64,000 nt of DNA from Allomuricauda sp. CP2A. Lineage in GTDB: Bacteria > Bacteroidota > Bacteroidia > Flavobacteriales > Flavobacteriaceae. The notes beneath the pieces were generated by a model. That model had not been told where the DNA came from and did no database searches. It saw only the letters and a program-made list of their open reading frames with translations. The stretch is taken from positions 186,001 through 250,000 of the forward strand of contig NZ_LXTT01000026.1 of assembly GCF_001683915.1 (NCBI RefSeq), written 5' to 3'. Of the stretch, positions 7,781 to 16,784 are shown piece by piece (the first letter of the stretch is position 1; each line of letters begins with the position of its first letter). Both the position numbers and the translations under genes were made by a program.

Positions 7781-10700
7781 CTATTCAGTCACTACTTCTG
7801 GAGTACTGTTCCTGGCCTTCCAATTCTGGATCCTTATTTTAAGCCTGTAACTAATATTAAATAGTACGGGCACAATGATCAAGGTTAAGAATGTGGCCAC
7901 GATCAAACCAAAAATAACCGTCCAAGCCAATGGTCCCCAAAAGATAACATTGTCACCACCCATATAAACTTGCGCATCAAAATCGGAGAACAGGCTAACA
8001 AAGTTGATGTTCAGTCCTATGGCCAATGGGATCAAGCCCAAAACCGTTGTGATGGCCGTTAAGATTACCGGGCGCAAACGTGCTTTACCTGCTTTGATGA
8101 TCACATCGGTAACATCTTCCCGGCTCAATAGGTCATCATCAGAAATACCAAGATTTACCTTTTTTCGATCAATTAGGATTTGGGCATAATCCAACAATAC
8201 CACACCATTATTTACCACAATTCCCGCCAAGGAAATAATTCCCATCATGGTCATCATGATCACAAAGGGCCACCCGGTTATGATCAATCCGCCAAATACC
8301 CCTATAAAACTTAGGAATATGGCCATCATAATTATCGCTGGTTTGGAAACGCCCCCAAACTGGAAAATCAAAATAAGCATGATCAATCCCAGACCAGAGA
8401 AGAACGCGCCCATTAAAAATGACATTTGTTTGTTCTGTTCCTCTATCTGCCCAGTGTAATCGATTTTAACCCCTTGGGGGAGATCTTTGAACTCCTGCAT
8501 TTCATTCTGAATTTCGGCAACAATGGCTGCCGCATCGGTAAACCCAGGTTTTAGAGCGGAATAGACCGTGACGACCCGTTTGGTGTCAACGTGTTTAATG
8601 GCACTAAACGAAGAGGTATTCTTCTGATTGGCCACAGCCGAAACCGGAATCTCCTTTATCTGACCGTTGGATGGGTCCCTAAAAATGATGTTTTGGTTGA
8701 ACAAGGCACTGGTATTGTAACGCAAATCTTCATTAAAGCGAACATTAATGTCATAATCTTCACCGTCCTTTTTGTAAATACCGGCCTTATCCCCAAAAAT
8801 GGACCTACGCAATTGCTGGCCAACTTGGGCCACGGAGACGCCCAGCTCACCCGCTTTGGCCCTATCAACTTCAACCTGCATACCGGGCTTGCTCTTGTTT
8901 ACATCAATTTTCAACTCTTCAATCCCAGCTATGTTTTTGCTGTTGATGAAATTGCGCATCCGCTCTGCGGTACCTATCAAGGTATCGTAGTTCTGCCCCT
9001 CAATTTCTATGTTGATGGGGTATCCTGCTGGTGGACCAACGGCATCCTTTTCAACAGAAATGGTCACCCCGGGGTAAACGCCCGAGAGCGTATCCTGAAT
9101 CTGTTGACGCAGCTCTTCGGTGTCCAATCCATCCCTGTATTTGAATTCGCGCATGGATAGGGTAATCTTTCCACGATGGGGCATTTCGGCGGCGGAACCT
9201 CCCTCGGTGAAGGGGTTTTCTGCTCCCTTACCTACTTGGGATACACTGGATTGCACTAAATAGTTAAAATCTCCCTTGTTGTACTTGCTCCTTCCGGTGA
9301 CCCCGTAGACCCTTTCCTCAATACTTTTTGTGATGGTATTGGTCTTTTCTATGTCAGTTCCCTGCGGATATTCTATGTACACATAAATTTCATTGGGGGT
9401 GTTGTCCGGAAAGAACTCCACTTTTGTACGCTGTGATGCCAATGACATTCCGAAGAAAACAAAGGACAATATCAAGAGGAGACTAGTAAGCCCAAAATAC
9501 CAATAGACGTTTTTGCCTCTAAGTGCTTTTTTTAATTGGCGTTCATAAAAGTTCTCTAAACGGACCAAACTATTGGTCTGGAAACGTCGCGCCCAAGGCT
9601 TCAAGAAATATTTGTATACCCAGAACATGATTCCAATAACAATCATTAAGGTACCCAATCCACGAACGGGACCTCCCACAATATAGATGAAAAGGCCAAA
9701 ACCACCCAGAATCAAGCTAAGCCGAATCAATTGCTTTCGGGTCAATTCTTTTTCACCAATCTGCATAAACTGCGATACCAGCATGGAGTTCATGAATATG
9801 GCCACGAACAATGACGAACCCAACACTACCGATAAGGTAATAGGGAAGAAAATCATAAACTCACCCATGATCCCCGGCCAAGTGCCCAAGGGAACAAAGG
9901 CCGCTACAGTGGTTGCTGTGGATATGATAATGGGTATGGCAATTTCCCCAATCCCTTTTTTAGCGGCTTCTTTACGCGACATGCCCTCTTGCTCCATCAG
10001 TCGGTATACGTTTTCAACCACAACAACCCCGTTGTCCACCAACATACCGAGCCCCATGATCAATCCGAAGAGAATCATGGTATTCAAGGTATACCCCAAT
10101 GCCGTAAGGATCATGAAGGACATGAACATGGACATGGGTATGGCAAAACCAACAAATAGGGCATTTCTAAAGCCCAAGAAGAACATCAACACGGTCACCA
10201 CCAATATGATCCCGAAAATGATGTTGTTTACCAGGTCATCCACTTGGTTCAGGGTTCTACTGGAAGAATCGTTGGCAATGGTGACCGTAAGGTCTTTGGG
10301 AAAGTAATTCTCCCTGGCCTCATCCACCAATTCCCGAATCAGGTCGGATGCCTCAATGGTATTTTTACCCGACCTTTTTTTAATGTCCAACATGACCACT
10401 GGAGAACCGTGTTCCCTAGCATAGGTGGTCTTGTCTTCCTCAGTGAACGAAACGGTTGCAATATCCCGCAGATAAATAGCCCCGTTCTCTGACTTGACCA
10501 CGAAGTTTTCCAGTTCTGATGGTTCATCAACTTCGCCCAAAATACGTATGGTCCTTCGTTGGCCACTGGTGATCAAGTTACCGGCGGACATGGTCATGTT
10601 TCCATTGGAAATGGCCTGGATAACGTCATCAAAGTTCACTCGGGAAGCCATCATTTTATAGACATCCACCGCTACCTCAACCTCCTTTTCCTGTGCACCA

Positions 10701-11275
10701 CGGATATCTACCTCCTTGATTTGAGGCAAATCTTCAATCTCATCCTCTAAATATTCGGCAAACTCTTTTAGTCTTTCAACAGGATAATCCCCCGTGAGGT
10801 TCACGTTCATTATGGGGAAAGATTCCGCCAAGTTCAGATCAAAAACATTGGGCTCTACCTTTGCCCCATTAAAAATGGGCCAATCTTCACCTGCTTTTTC
10901 GGTGTCGACCTCGTCCTTTACTTTTTGTTTTGCATTTTCAACTGTGATTTCCTCATCAAACTCCACAACGATCATGGAGTAGTCTTCTTGGGAGGTTGAT
11001 GTAATTTCCACCACATTGCTGACATTCTTGAGCACATCTTCCAGTGGGTCGGTGATCAACCGCTCCATATCCTCGGCAGTGTTTCCGGGATAGATGGTAC
11101 TTACGTATATTTTGGTCTCTTCCACTTCGGGAAAATCTTCCCGAGGCATGGAAAAATAGGAAGACAGACCTATGATAAAGAACAACCCGATCATCACATA
11201 GATCACAGACGGATTATCTATGGCCCATGATGAAAGGCGAAATTCTTTATTTGCGTTCTTTTTTGCTTTTTCCAT
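7781..11275 (-). CDS. RND efflux pump permease (AcrB/HAE1 type)
   Basis: A proton-driven inner-membrane pump of 1164 residues, slightly longer than AcrB. It shows an N-terminal helix followed by a porter domain (FPEVEETKIYVSTIYPGNTA), a TM4 region with LVDNGVVVVENVYR (the AcrB Asp-Asp pair reads Asp-Asn), an inserted helix pair around residues 510-570, a second porter domain, and the closing helix bundle (NNGVVLLDYAQIL). I use the ATG at 11275; a TTG at 11284 sits directly after the adaptor stop. It is the last gene of the tetR-tolC-adaptor-pump operon and ends at the shared terminator. The substrate cannot be read from the sequence. Confidence 0.94.
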   Translation of the reverse strand: MEKAKKNANKEFRLSSWAIDNPSVIYVMIGLFFIIGLSSYFSMPREDFPEVEETKIYVSTIYPGNTAEDMERLITDPLEDVLKNVSNVVEITSTSQEDYSMIVVEFDEEITVENAKQKVKDEVDTEKAGEDWPIFNGAKVEPNVFDLNLAESFPIMNVNLTGDYPVERLKEFAEYLEDEIEDLPQIKEVDIRGAQEKEVEVAVDVYKMMASRVNFDDVIQAISNGNMTMSAGNLITSGQRRTIRILGEVDEPSELENFVVKSENGAIYLRDIATVSFTEEDKTTYAREHGSPVVMLDIKKRSGKNTIEASDLIRELVDEARENYFPKDLTVTIANDSSSRTLNQVDDLVNNIIFGIILVVTVLMFFLGFRNALFVGFAIPMSMFMSFMILTALGYTLNTMILFGLIMGLGMLVDNGVVVVENVYRLMEQEGMSRKEAAKKGIGEIAIPIIISTATTVAAFVPLGTWPGIMGEFMIFFPITLSVVLGSSLFVAIFMNSMLVSQFMQIGEKELTRKQLIRLSLILGGFGLFIYIVGGPVRGLGTLMIVIGIMFWVYKYFLKPWARRFQTNSLVRLENFYERQLKKALRGKNVYWYFGLTSLLLILSFVFFGMSLASQRTKVEFFPDNTPNEIYVYIEYPQGTDIEKTNTITKSIEERVYGVTGRSKYNKGDFNYLVQSSVSQVGKGAENPFTEGGSAAEMPHRGKITLSMREFKYRDGLDTEELRQQIQDTLSGVYPGVTISVEKDAVGPPAGYPINIEIEGQNYDTLIGTAERMRNFINSKNIAGIEELKIDVNKSKPGMQVEVDRAKAGELGVSVAQVGQQLRRSIFGDKAGIYKKDGEDYDINVRFNEDLRYNTSALFNQNIIFRDPSNGQIKEIPVSAVANQKNTSSFSAIKHVDTKRVVTVYSALKPGFTDAAAIVAEIQNEMQEFKDLPQGVKIDYTGQIEEQNKQMSFLMGAFFSGLGLIMLILIFQFGGVSKPAIIMMAIFLSFIGVFGGLIITGWPFVIMMTMMGIISLAGIVVNNGVVLLDYAQILIDRKKVNLGISDDDLLSREDVTDVIIKAGKARLRPVILTAITTVLGLIPLAIGLNINFVSLFSDFDAQVYMGGDNVIFWGPLAWTVIFGLIVATFLTLIIVPVLFNISYRLKIRIQNWKARNSTPEVVTE

Positions 11276-11284
11276 TTTGGTCAA

Positions 11285-12469
11285 TTAGTTTTTTGCAGTT
11301 GTAGTTGTGTCCAGTACTTTAACGGTTTGCCCATCCCTTACACTACGGGCACCCTCAACGATAACTTGGTTCCCAGCTGAAATGCCTTCAAGAACTTCTA
11401 GAAAATCACCTTGGGTCTTACCGGGGGTAATGATTGATTTTTTTGCGATTACCGTTCCATCGTCCTCGGAAATGATGTATACATATTGTTCGCCTTCCGC
11501 ATTTTCCGAAACAACGCTTTCCGGAATAAGAATGGCATTTTCATTGGTATAATCATTGATTCTTACCTGTGCGGTCAAATTGGGTTTAATATGTCCGTTG
11601 GTATTGGGAACAGGTATTTCTGCCACAAAAGAACGATTACTGGGGTTGATAAAATTACTCGTCTGGCGCACTTTGGTCGAAACTGTTTCGCCCAATACCG
11701 GAAAGTAAGCATCAACACTTTTACCGGGGGTTACATTGGGCAAATGCGCTTCGGGCACTTCCACATCTATGTACATATCCGATAGGTTCACGATCCTGAA
11801 AATTTCGGAACCGGGACCCGGACTTACCACGGTACCCTGATCTTTGATCACATCGTCAATGATTCCTGAAAACGGAGCCCGTATGGTAGATTTGGCCACT
11901 TGGCTTTCCAACTGCTTTACGGCACTCTGTTGGGCCTCATAGTTGGTCTTGGCCTGTAAGAACTGGATTTCGGAACCAATGTTTTGCTCCCAAAGTCTTT
12001 TTTGGCGTTCAAAAGTGGTCCTACTCAGTTCCGCTTGGGTCCGTAACTGTGCCAGTTGACTGGAAAGCCCGCCGTCATCAATGGAAGCAAGTACCTGCCC
12101 TTTGCTCACTTTTTGCCCTTCTTTTACATACACACGGTAAAGGGTACCGGCCATTTCTGGATAAATAAGTACGTTTTGATTTGTCATAACATCACCCTGT
12201 AATTCCAAAAAGTGATGAAATTCTTCAGGTTGTACGGTGAGTGTGGAAACCAAGGGCAATTTGGAGTTGTCGTCCAATTCTGCAATGGCTTCATCCAATT
12301 GCTTAACCTGTCCTTCCAGAGCCTTCAATTCTTCGGTAAGGGAGTTTCGTTTGGCCCGTATGACCTCCAAGTCTTTGCTCTCCAAAACGCTTTCAACCGT
12401 GTTCTTGCCCTCTCCTCCGCAAGAAGACAAAACCGCAGCTGTCAAAAATATATATAGGATGTTTTTCAT
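11285..12469 (-). CDS. RND periplasmic adaptor lipoprotein (HlyD/MexA type)
   Basis: The membrane-fusion subunit that joins the pump to the TolC-type channel. The signal peptide ends in a lipobox (VLSSC, Cys at 17), followed by a coiled coil (about 35-65), a biotinyl-lipoyl half-motif (VYVKEGQKVSKGQVLASID), a long alpha-hairpin rich in Gln/Glu (about 130-185), the second lipoyl half (IRAPFSGIIDDV) and beta-barrel domains. 394 residues is a normal length. It is 25 bases downstream of tolC and nearly abuts the pump gene. Confidence 0.93.
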   Translation of the reverse strand: MKNILYIFLTAAVLSSCGGEGKNTVESVLESKDLEVIRAKRNSLTEELKALEGQVKQLDEAIAELDDNSKLPLVSTLTVQPEEFHHFLELQGDVMTNQNVLIYPEMAGTLYRVYVKEGQKVSKGQVLASIDDGGLSSQLAQLRTQAELSRTTFERQKRLWEQNIGSEIQFLQAKTNYEAQQSAVKQLESQVAKSTIRAPFSGIIDDVIKDQGTVVSPGPGSEIFRIVNLSDMYIDVEVPEAHLPNVTPGKSVDAYFPVLGETVSTKVRQTSNFINPSNRSFVAEIPVPNTNGHIKPNLTAQVRINDYTNENAILIPESVVSENAEGEQYVYIISEDDGTVIAKKSIITPGKTQGDFLEVLEGISAGNQVIVEGARSVRDGQTVKVLDTTTTAKN

Positions 12470-12494
12470 GATGATATGATGTTTTTCTTTGTTG

Positions 12495-13826
12495 TTATTG
12501 ATTTAGTATGGTTTCCAGTTCAGTCTTTTTGTTGATGACATCCACCATGGATTGCAAATATTCTTGTTGGGTGGTGTACAATTGGGTCTGGGCCTGCCGC
12601 AACTCAAAACTGGTGGCCAACCCTTCAGAATATTTGATTTGATTTTTATTTTCAATGCGCTCGGCAAGCTCAAGGTTTTCTTTTGAGGTGCCATACTGTT
12701 CAACGGCCAGAATGTAATCGCTTTTGGCACTTTCCAATTGAAGCCGAATTTGTTCTTGCGCCTCGGTCAATTGGGTTTTGGCCTTTTCCAGGGCAATTTT
12801 GGCCCGTTGTGTACTGGCACTTCGTCCAAATGAGCTAAAAATGGGGATACTCAGGTCCACACCCAATACGGAAGACCCAAACCATTGCTGTCCACTGCTC
12901 AAGAAATTAAAGCTATCACTAAAGGAATTTCCCCCGTAGTTGACAAATGCATTGAGGGTGGGCAGGGCTCTACTTTTGGCCAGTTTTAACTCAAAAAAGC
13001 GTTGCTCCGTAAGATTGGTGGCCAATTTATAATCCACATTGTTTTCAATATTGAAATCAGTGTCCAACAGGCCCAGATCAATTTGTTTTTGGGTCAGGAT
13101 ATCAAGATCCTCGGTCAAAACCGTGGGAGTTTCCGTGGGGAGTCCCAAAACTAGATTGAGCATCTGCAAAGTGATTTTTTCCAAACGCTTGGCATTCTTC
13201 AATTGGTTGTCCACAGAAGAGAGTGTAATCTGCAATTGATCCACGCTTTCCTCATCGCCCAGACCGTTTTCATAGATTCGTCTGGTCTCATAAAGGTTCT
13301 TCTCAAGGGTGGCCTTGTTCTTTTCCGAGATCAACACACTTTCTTGGGCCAAAAGTACATTGCCATAGGCTTCCACCACAGCTTTTCTGACATCGAGGTC
13401 CGTTTTCTCCTTGTTGTTTTGGCTGTAGTCCAGAAAAGTCTTGGTGGCCTGTACGCCCACAATGTACGATCCGTCAAAAATCTGCTGTTTCAATGTTGCC
13501 GAGGCCGAAGCGGATTGGGGCTGGCCAAAGACCACTTCTTGGTATGTTCCCGGCTCCCCGCCAAAAAATTCTGCCGGTATCTGCGATACGGGCTGTTTTA
13601 ATTGGTTCTGATAACTTATTGCTCCAGAAATTTGGGGGAGCCCGGTTGCAATGGTCTCCCATTTTTGCTTTTGGGCATCCACTAAATCCCTGGAGGCGTT
13701 TATGGAGCTATAACTATGCTCTAAAGCATACTGAATGGCTTCATCAAGACTGAAACTTGGAATAGAGTCCTGTGCTGATGAGAACCACGGCAATAGTAAT
13801 AATAGACTGATTAGGGTTGTTCGCAT
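12495..13826 (-). CDS. TolC-family outer-membrane efflux protein
   Basis: A trimeric outer-membrane channel for the RND pump. The 443 residues begin with a signal peptide (MRTTLISLLLLLPWFSSAQ). Two OEP repeats follow (about 25-215 and 240-440), each with long helical hairpins, for example AKIALEKAKTQLTEAQEQIR and YSEGLATSFELRQAQTQLY. The ATG directly follows the TAA of the tetR-type gene, so the regulator and the pump components form one operon. Confidence 0.93.
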   Translation of the reverse strand: MRTTLISLLLLLPWFSSAQDSIPSFSLDEAIQYALEHSYSSINASRDLVDAQKQKWETIATGLPQISGAISYQNQLKQPVSQIPAEFFGGEPGTYQEVVFGQPQSASASATLKQQIFDGSYIVGVQATKTFLDYSQNNKEKTDLDVRKAVVEAYGNVLLAQESVLISEKNKATLEKNLYETRRIYENGLGDEESVDQLQITLSSVDNQLKNAKRLEKITLQMLNLVLGLPTETPTVLTEDLDILTQKQIDLGLLDTDFNIENNVDYKLATNLTEQRFFELKLAKSRALPTLNAFVNYGGNSFSDSFNFLSSGQQWFGSSVLGVDLSIPIFSSFGRSASTQRAKIALEKAKTQLTEAQEQIRLQLESAKSDYILAVEQYGTSKENLELAERIENKNQIKYSEGLATSFELRQAQTQLYTTQQEYLQSMVDVINKKTELETILNQ

Positions 13827-14432
13827 TTATTCTTGATTTGAATTGATGATTGAGTTCAATATTTTTCTTCCTTTTGGGGTGACGATTCCCCTTAGGTGAT
13901 ATTCCAGATAATAGTCCATGAGTTGTGGCATGGAGAATATCTGCACGGGGAAAAGTTCATTGTCCTTGATACAGCTTACCCCGGAAAAATAGATTCGGGA
14001 GATGAATTCCACATTAAGGTTGTCCCGGTAAATTCCCATTTCCATACCCCTGTTTACATTGTCCATGACGCACCCCAACATTACCTCGTACTGTCGCTGC
14101 TTTAGGTTGCGGCTCAGTTTGGGATAGTACTTCTGTAATTGGTATTGGGGGGATGATTTCTCGTCCTTTAAATGCAGCATCACAAATTTTTTGATCTCAT
14201 AGAGTTCCTCAATGGGGTTTTTTTGCTGTGCAATGATCTCATTTATACCTTCAGAAATAACACAGAACAGATTGGTGATGCTTTCCTCCACCAGTTCTGT
14301 CTTATTCTGAAAATGGGAATAAATCGTCTTTTTGGAAATCCCCATCTCATTGGCCAAATCGTCCATGGTCACACTCTTAAAACCCAGGTTTAAGAACAGC
14401 TCCGTTGCCTTTTGTATAATCTTTTCCCTCAT
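13827..14432 (-). CDS. TetR-family transcriptional regulator of the efflux operon
   Basis: A 201-residue protein with an N-terminal TetR helix-turn-helix (KATELFLNLGFKSVTMDDLA, then EMGISKKTIYSHFQNK) and a helical ligand/dimer domain. The ATG at 14432 starts MREKIIQKA, the usual TetR opening. A TTG 13 codons upstream would add a hydrophobic tail and is unlikely. First gene of the operon, with no gap before tolC, which suggests self-regulation of the pump. The ligand is unknown. Confidence 0.93.
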   Translation of the reverse strand: MREKIIQKATELFLNLGFKSVTMDDLANEMGISKKTIYSHFQNKTELVEESITNLFCVISEGINEIIAQQKNPIEELYEIKKFVMLHLKDEKSSPQYQLQKYYPKLSRNLKQRQYEVMLGCVMDNVNRGMEMGIYRDNLNVEFISRIYFSGVSCIKDNELFPVQIFSMPQLMDYYLEYHLRGIVTPKGRKILNSIINSNQE

Positions 14433-14653
14433 AATGAGCGGCAAAAGTAATTCAGGAAACTTTAAAAACAAAAAAAGTTTCCAAGGTTTTACAATTTTTT
14501 AACGGAGGCGTAAACCGTTGTTTTCAATGGGGCCAACCGACGATATAATGACGATAATGGAAATCTTTTTTGGACTGGATCGTAGTTTTGGACCGTAAAC
14601 TCCAAAAAAAGGATTTGTACTGACGCTTGTAGCGTTCTTGGATGATGTTCTTT

Positions 14654-15079
14654 TTACTCGGTATCATGATTGTCGTTTTTGATTCGTTCCACGTATGCTT
14701 TATAGGCTTCTTCGCCTTCTTCCTTCCAAAATTGCTCGTAGTGTTTCCATTCTTCAAAATCCCTTCGCATGGAGCTACATCGATGTGTCGCTTTAAACTT
14801 CTTCTTGTGACTGGATTTGTCCTTATTTTTTCCACCTCCGCCACAAAAGCCAAACAACAACTTGGCTAGGACAAAAATGCCCAGGGCTTGCCAGTAGGTT
14901 ATGGTAGTGAGGCCAAAGATGTCGGGCATGAGCCAGTTCCATAAACGCATCAGCACATAATTGGCCAATAAAAACAGGGCTACGCCCAAGATGATCATGG
15001 CAATGACCTTGACCACCTTTTTTACATAGTGCTCTACTTTTCGCTCCATTTTTTTCTCGAAGTCTTTTGAATGTTCCAT
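14654..15079 (-). CDS. Two-helix membrane protein paired with a sigma factor
   Basis: I do not recognise a named family. The 141 residues show a charged N-terminus with a short amphipathic region (KDFEKKMERKVEHYVKKVV), two hydrophobic helices (about 24-47 and 62-80), a glycine/lysine linker (GGGGKNKDKSSHKKK) and a charged C-terminal helix (RDFEEWKHYEQFWKEEGEEA). It starts 2 bases after the sigma-factor stop, so it is co-expressed with it. The position is that of an anti-sigma factor, but no known anti-sigma domain is visible. Confidence 0.8.
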   Translation of the reverse strand: MEHSKDFEKKMERKVEHYVKKVVKVIAMIILGVALFLLANYVLMRLWNWLMPDIFGLTTITYWQALGIFVLAKLLFGFCGGGGKNKDKSSHKKKFKATHRCSSMRRDFEEWKHYEQFWKEEGEEAYKAYVERIKNDNHDTE

Positions 15080-15081
15080 AA

Positions 15082-15627
15082 CTACATGCTTTTTAATTCT
15101 TTTATATTTTCTAGATTTTGTAATAATAATGACATGGCACGATGCCTTCTTGACATCAAGGTGCCCGTTGGAATACCGGTTTTTGATGCTATTTCTTTAT
15201 AGGTATAGCCTTCAAAGTCTATGGCGATGATGATGTCTCTATAGGCAGGTTTCAACTCCGTTACGGCATTTTTCAATGCTTTTTCCAGTTCTGGGGAATA
15301 GGAATTGTCCGCATCGCCATAAAACAATTCTGCAAAATCCTGCCATTGGCGATCAATATCATCACTGGAGTACTTGTGCTCCTTCCTACCGCGCATAATA
15401 TCAATGATCCTGTTTCTGATGGCACTGTACACAAACCCCCCAATGTTATTGATGGGTAGAATATCATCGGCCTTGGCGAAAACCCGCAACGCAACGTCCT
15501 GTACAATGTCCTCCGCATCACGTTCCGAGGTATCCCGGATCTTGGACTGCACATAAGACCTCAATGAATGGTATTCTTCATTGAAAAATGTGGTCAGGTT
15601 ATTTCTGTTCTCTGTTTTGGCGGCCAT
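15082..15627 (-). CDS. ECF-type RNA polymerase sigma factor
   Basis: A 181-residue sigma-70 family factor. Region 2 includes FNEEYHSLRSYVQSKI, DAEDIVQDVALRVFA and GFVYSAIRNRIIDIMR. Region 4 includes YRDIIIAIDFEGYTYKEIAS and GIPTGTLMSRRHRAMSLL. There is no region 3, as expected for ECF factors. It is expected to redirect RNA polymerase to a small regulon, probably controlled by the membrane protein encoded right after it. Its own target promoter cannot be named from this window. Confidence 0.92.
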   Translation of the reverse strand: MAAKTENRNNLTTFFNEEYHSLRSYVQSKIRDTSERDAEDIVQDVALRVFAKADDILPINNIGGFVYSAIRNRIIDIMRGRKEHKYSSDDIDRQWQDFAELFYGDADNSYSPELEKALKNAVTELKPAYRDIIIAIDFEGYTYKEIASKTGIPTGTLMSRRHRAMSLLLQNLENIKELKSM

Positions 15628-15787
15628 TCAAAAAAGGACTGGTTGCTTTCTTTATCTGTAAAGACGAAGCTTTTCAAATCTATTGCATTTTTAGGGCAAT
15701 TTTTTTTCAAGATGGGCATTTGCCCTCTAGGATGCTTTTGTTTTTCAGGGATTTATCGGGTTATACTATTTTTTGGTTTTTTGCACG

Positions 15788-15795
15788 TATTTTTG
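15788..15795 (+). promoter_or_regulatory. -7 promoter element (TATTTTTG) close to the polyprenyl synthase start
   Basis: A perfect TAnnTTTG that ends 5 bases before the ATG at 15801. If it is used, transcription would begin at or very near the start codon and give a leaderless mRNA. Confidence 0.45.
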
Positions 15796-15800
15796 ACGCT

Positions 15801-16784
15801 ATGGCAGATATCGATATCATTGGTCAGTATAGGGAGCAGTTTGTTACATATCTTGAGGCTAAAACCCAATTGGGGGAACCCAAGAACCTCTATGAACCCA
15901 TTCAATATATATTGGAATTGGGAGGCAAACGGATGCGCCCCATACTCACTTTGATGACAGCACAAGCCTTCGGCGGAAAAATTGCGGATGCCTTGGATGC
16001 TGCATTGGCAGTGGAAATGTTCCACAATTTTTCGTTGGTGCATGATGATATTATGGATGATGCACCACTTCGACGCGGAAAAACAACAGTACATGAAAAA
16101 TGGGATGTGAACACGGGAATCCTTTCTGGGGACGCCATGTTGATTCTGTCCTATCAGTTTTTTGAAAGCTACCCAGCGGAAACATACAAAGAACTCACGA
16201 AGCTGTTCAGTAAAACCGCATTGGAAGTATGCGAAGGCCAACAATACGATGTGGATTTTGAGACCCGGGACGATGTTACCATTCCCGAATATCTTAAAAT
16301 GATAGAGTACAAGACCTCTGTTTTGGTCGCGGCCGCCATGAAGATGGGAGCCATTGTGGCCCAAGCCTCCAAAAAGGATGCTGACGCCATTTACGAGTTT
16401 GGACGCAATCTGGGCATTGCCTTTCAGTTGAAAGATGATTATTTGGATGCTTTTGGTGACCCCAAAACCTTTGGGAAGCAAATTGGTGGAGATATTAAGG
16501 AGAATAAAAAGACCTATTTGTTCCTAAAATCCTTGGAAAAAGCGTCCAAAGATGATCAAGATGGCTTGTTGCATTTGTATTCCATAAAACCTGAAGATTC
16601 CACAGCGAAAGTGGAGGCGGTAAAGACCATTTTTAAGGAAAGCGGGGCAGTGGAGGAAACCAAAAAAGCCATCCAAGATTTTACCCAAAAAGCATTTGAT
16701 GCTTTGGCTGAAACAAAACTTACCGATAAAAACAAAGCCTTGCTAAAGCAGTTTGGCGAAAGTTTGATGGAGCGAACCGTTTAA
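15801..16784 (+). CDS. Polyprenyl diphosphate synthase (trans-isoprenyl chain elongation)
   Basis: Cytoplasmic prenyltransferase that extends allylic diphosphates with isopentenyl diphosphate. It has 327 residues. The first Asp-rich motif is DDIMD (82-86), followed by LRRG (90-93); the second is DDYLD (212-216). Phe77, five residues before the first motif, points to a short-chain (C15-C20) product by the rules known for this family. The convergent lycopene cyclase supports a role in carotenoid precursor supply, though menaquinone side chains are also possible. The ATG at 15801 fits the family N-terminus; the frame is open farther upstream, but that part lacks family-like sequence. The stop overlaps the cyclase stop by 4 bases. 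Confidence 0.92.
   Translation: MADIDIIGQYREQFVTYLEAKTQLGEPKNLYEPIQYILELGGKRMRPILTLMTAQAFGGKIADALDAALAVEMFHNFSLVHDDIMDDAPLRRGKTTVHEKWDVNTGILSGDAMLILSYQFFESYPAETYKELTKLFSKTALEVCEGQQYDVDFETRDDVTIPEYLKMIEYKTSVLVAAAMKMGAIVAQASKKDADAIYEFGRNLGIAFQLKDDYLDAFGDPKTFGKQIGGDIKENKKTYLFLKSLEKASKDDQDGLLHLYSIKPEDSTAKVEAVKTIFKESGAVEETKKAIQDFTQKAFDALAETKLTDKNKALLKQFGESLMERTV

Noticed and set aside
14524-14853. Minus-strand frame of 109 codons overlapping the sigma-factor partner
   Set aside because: It overlaps the better frame at 14654-15079 in another phase and has no protein-like features.
15753-16481. 242-codon open frame on the minus strand
   Set aside because: Antisense to the polyprenyl synthase, whose Asp-rich motifs are intact in the other strand.
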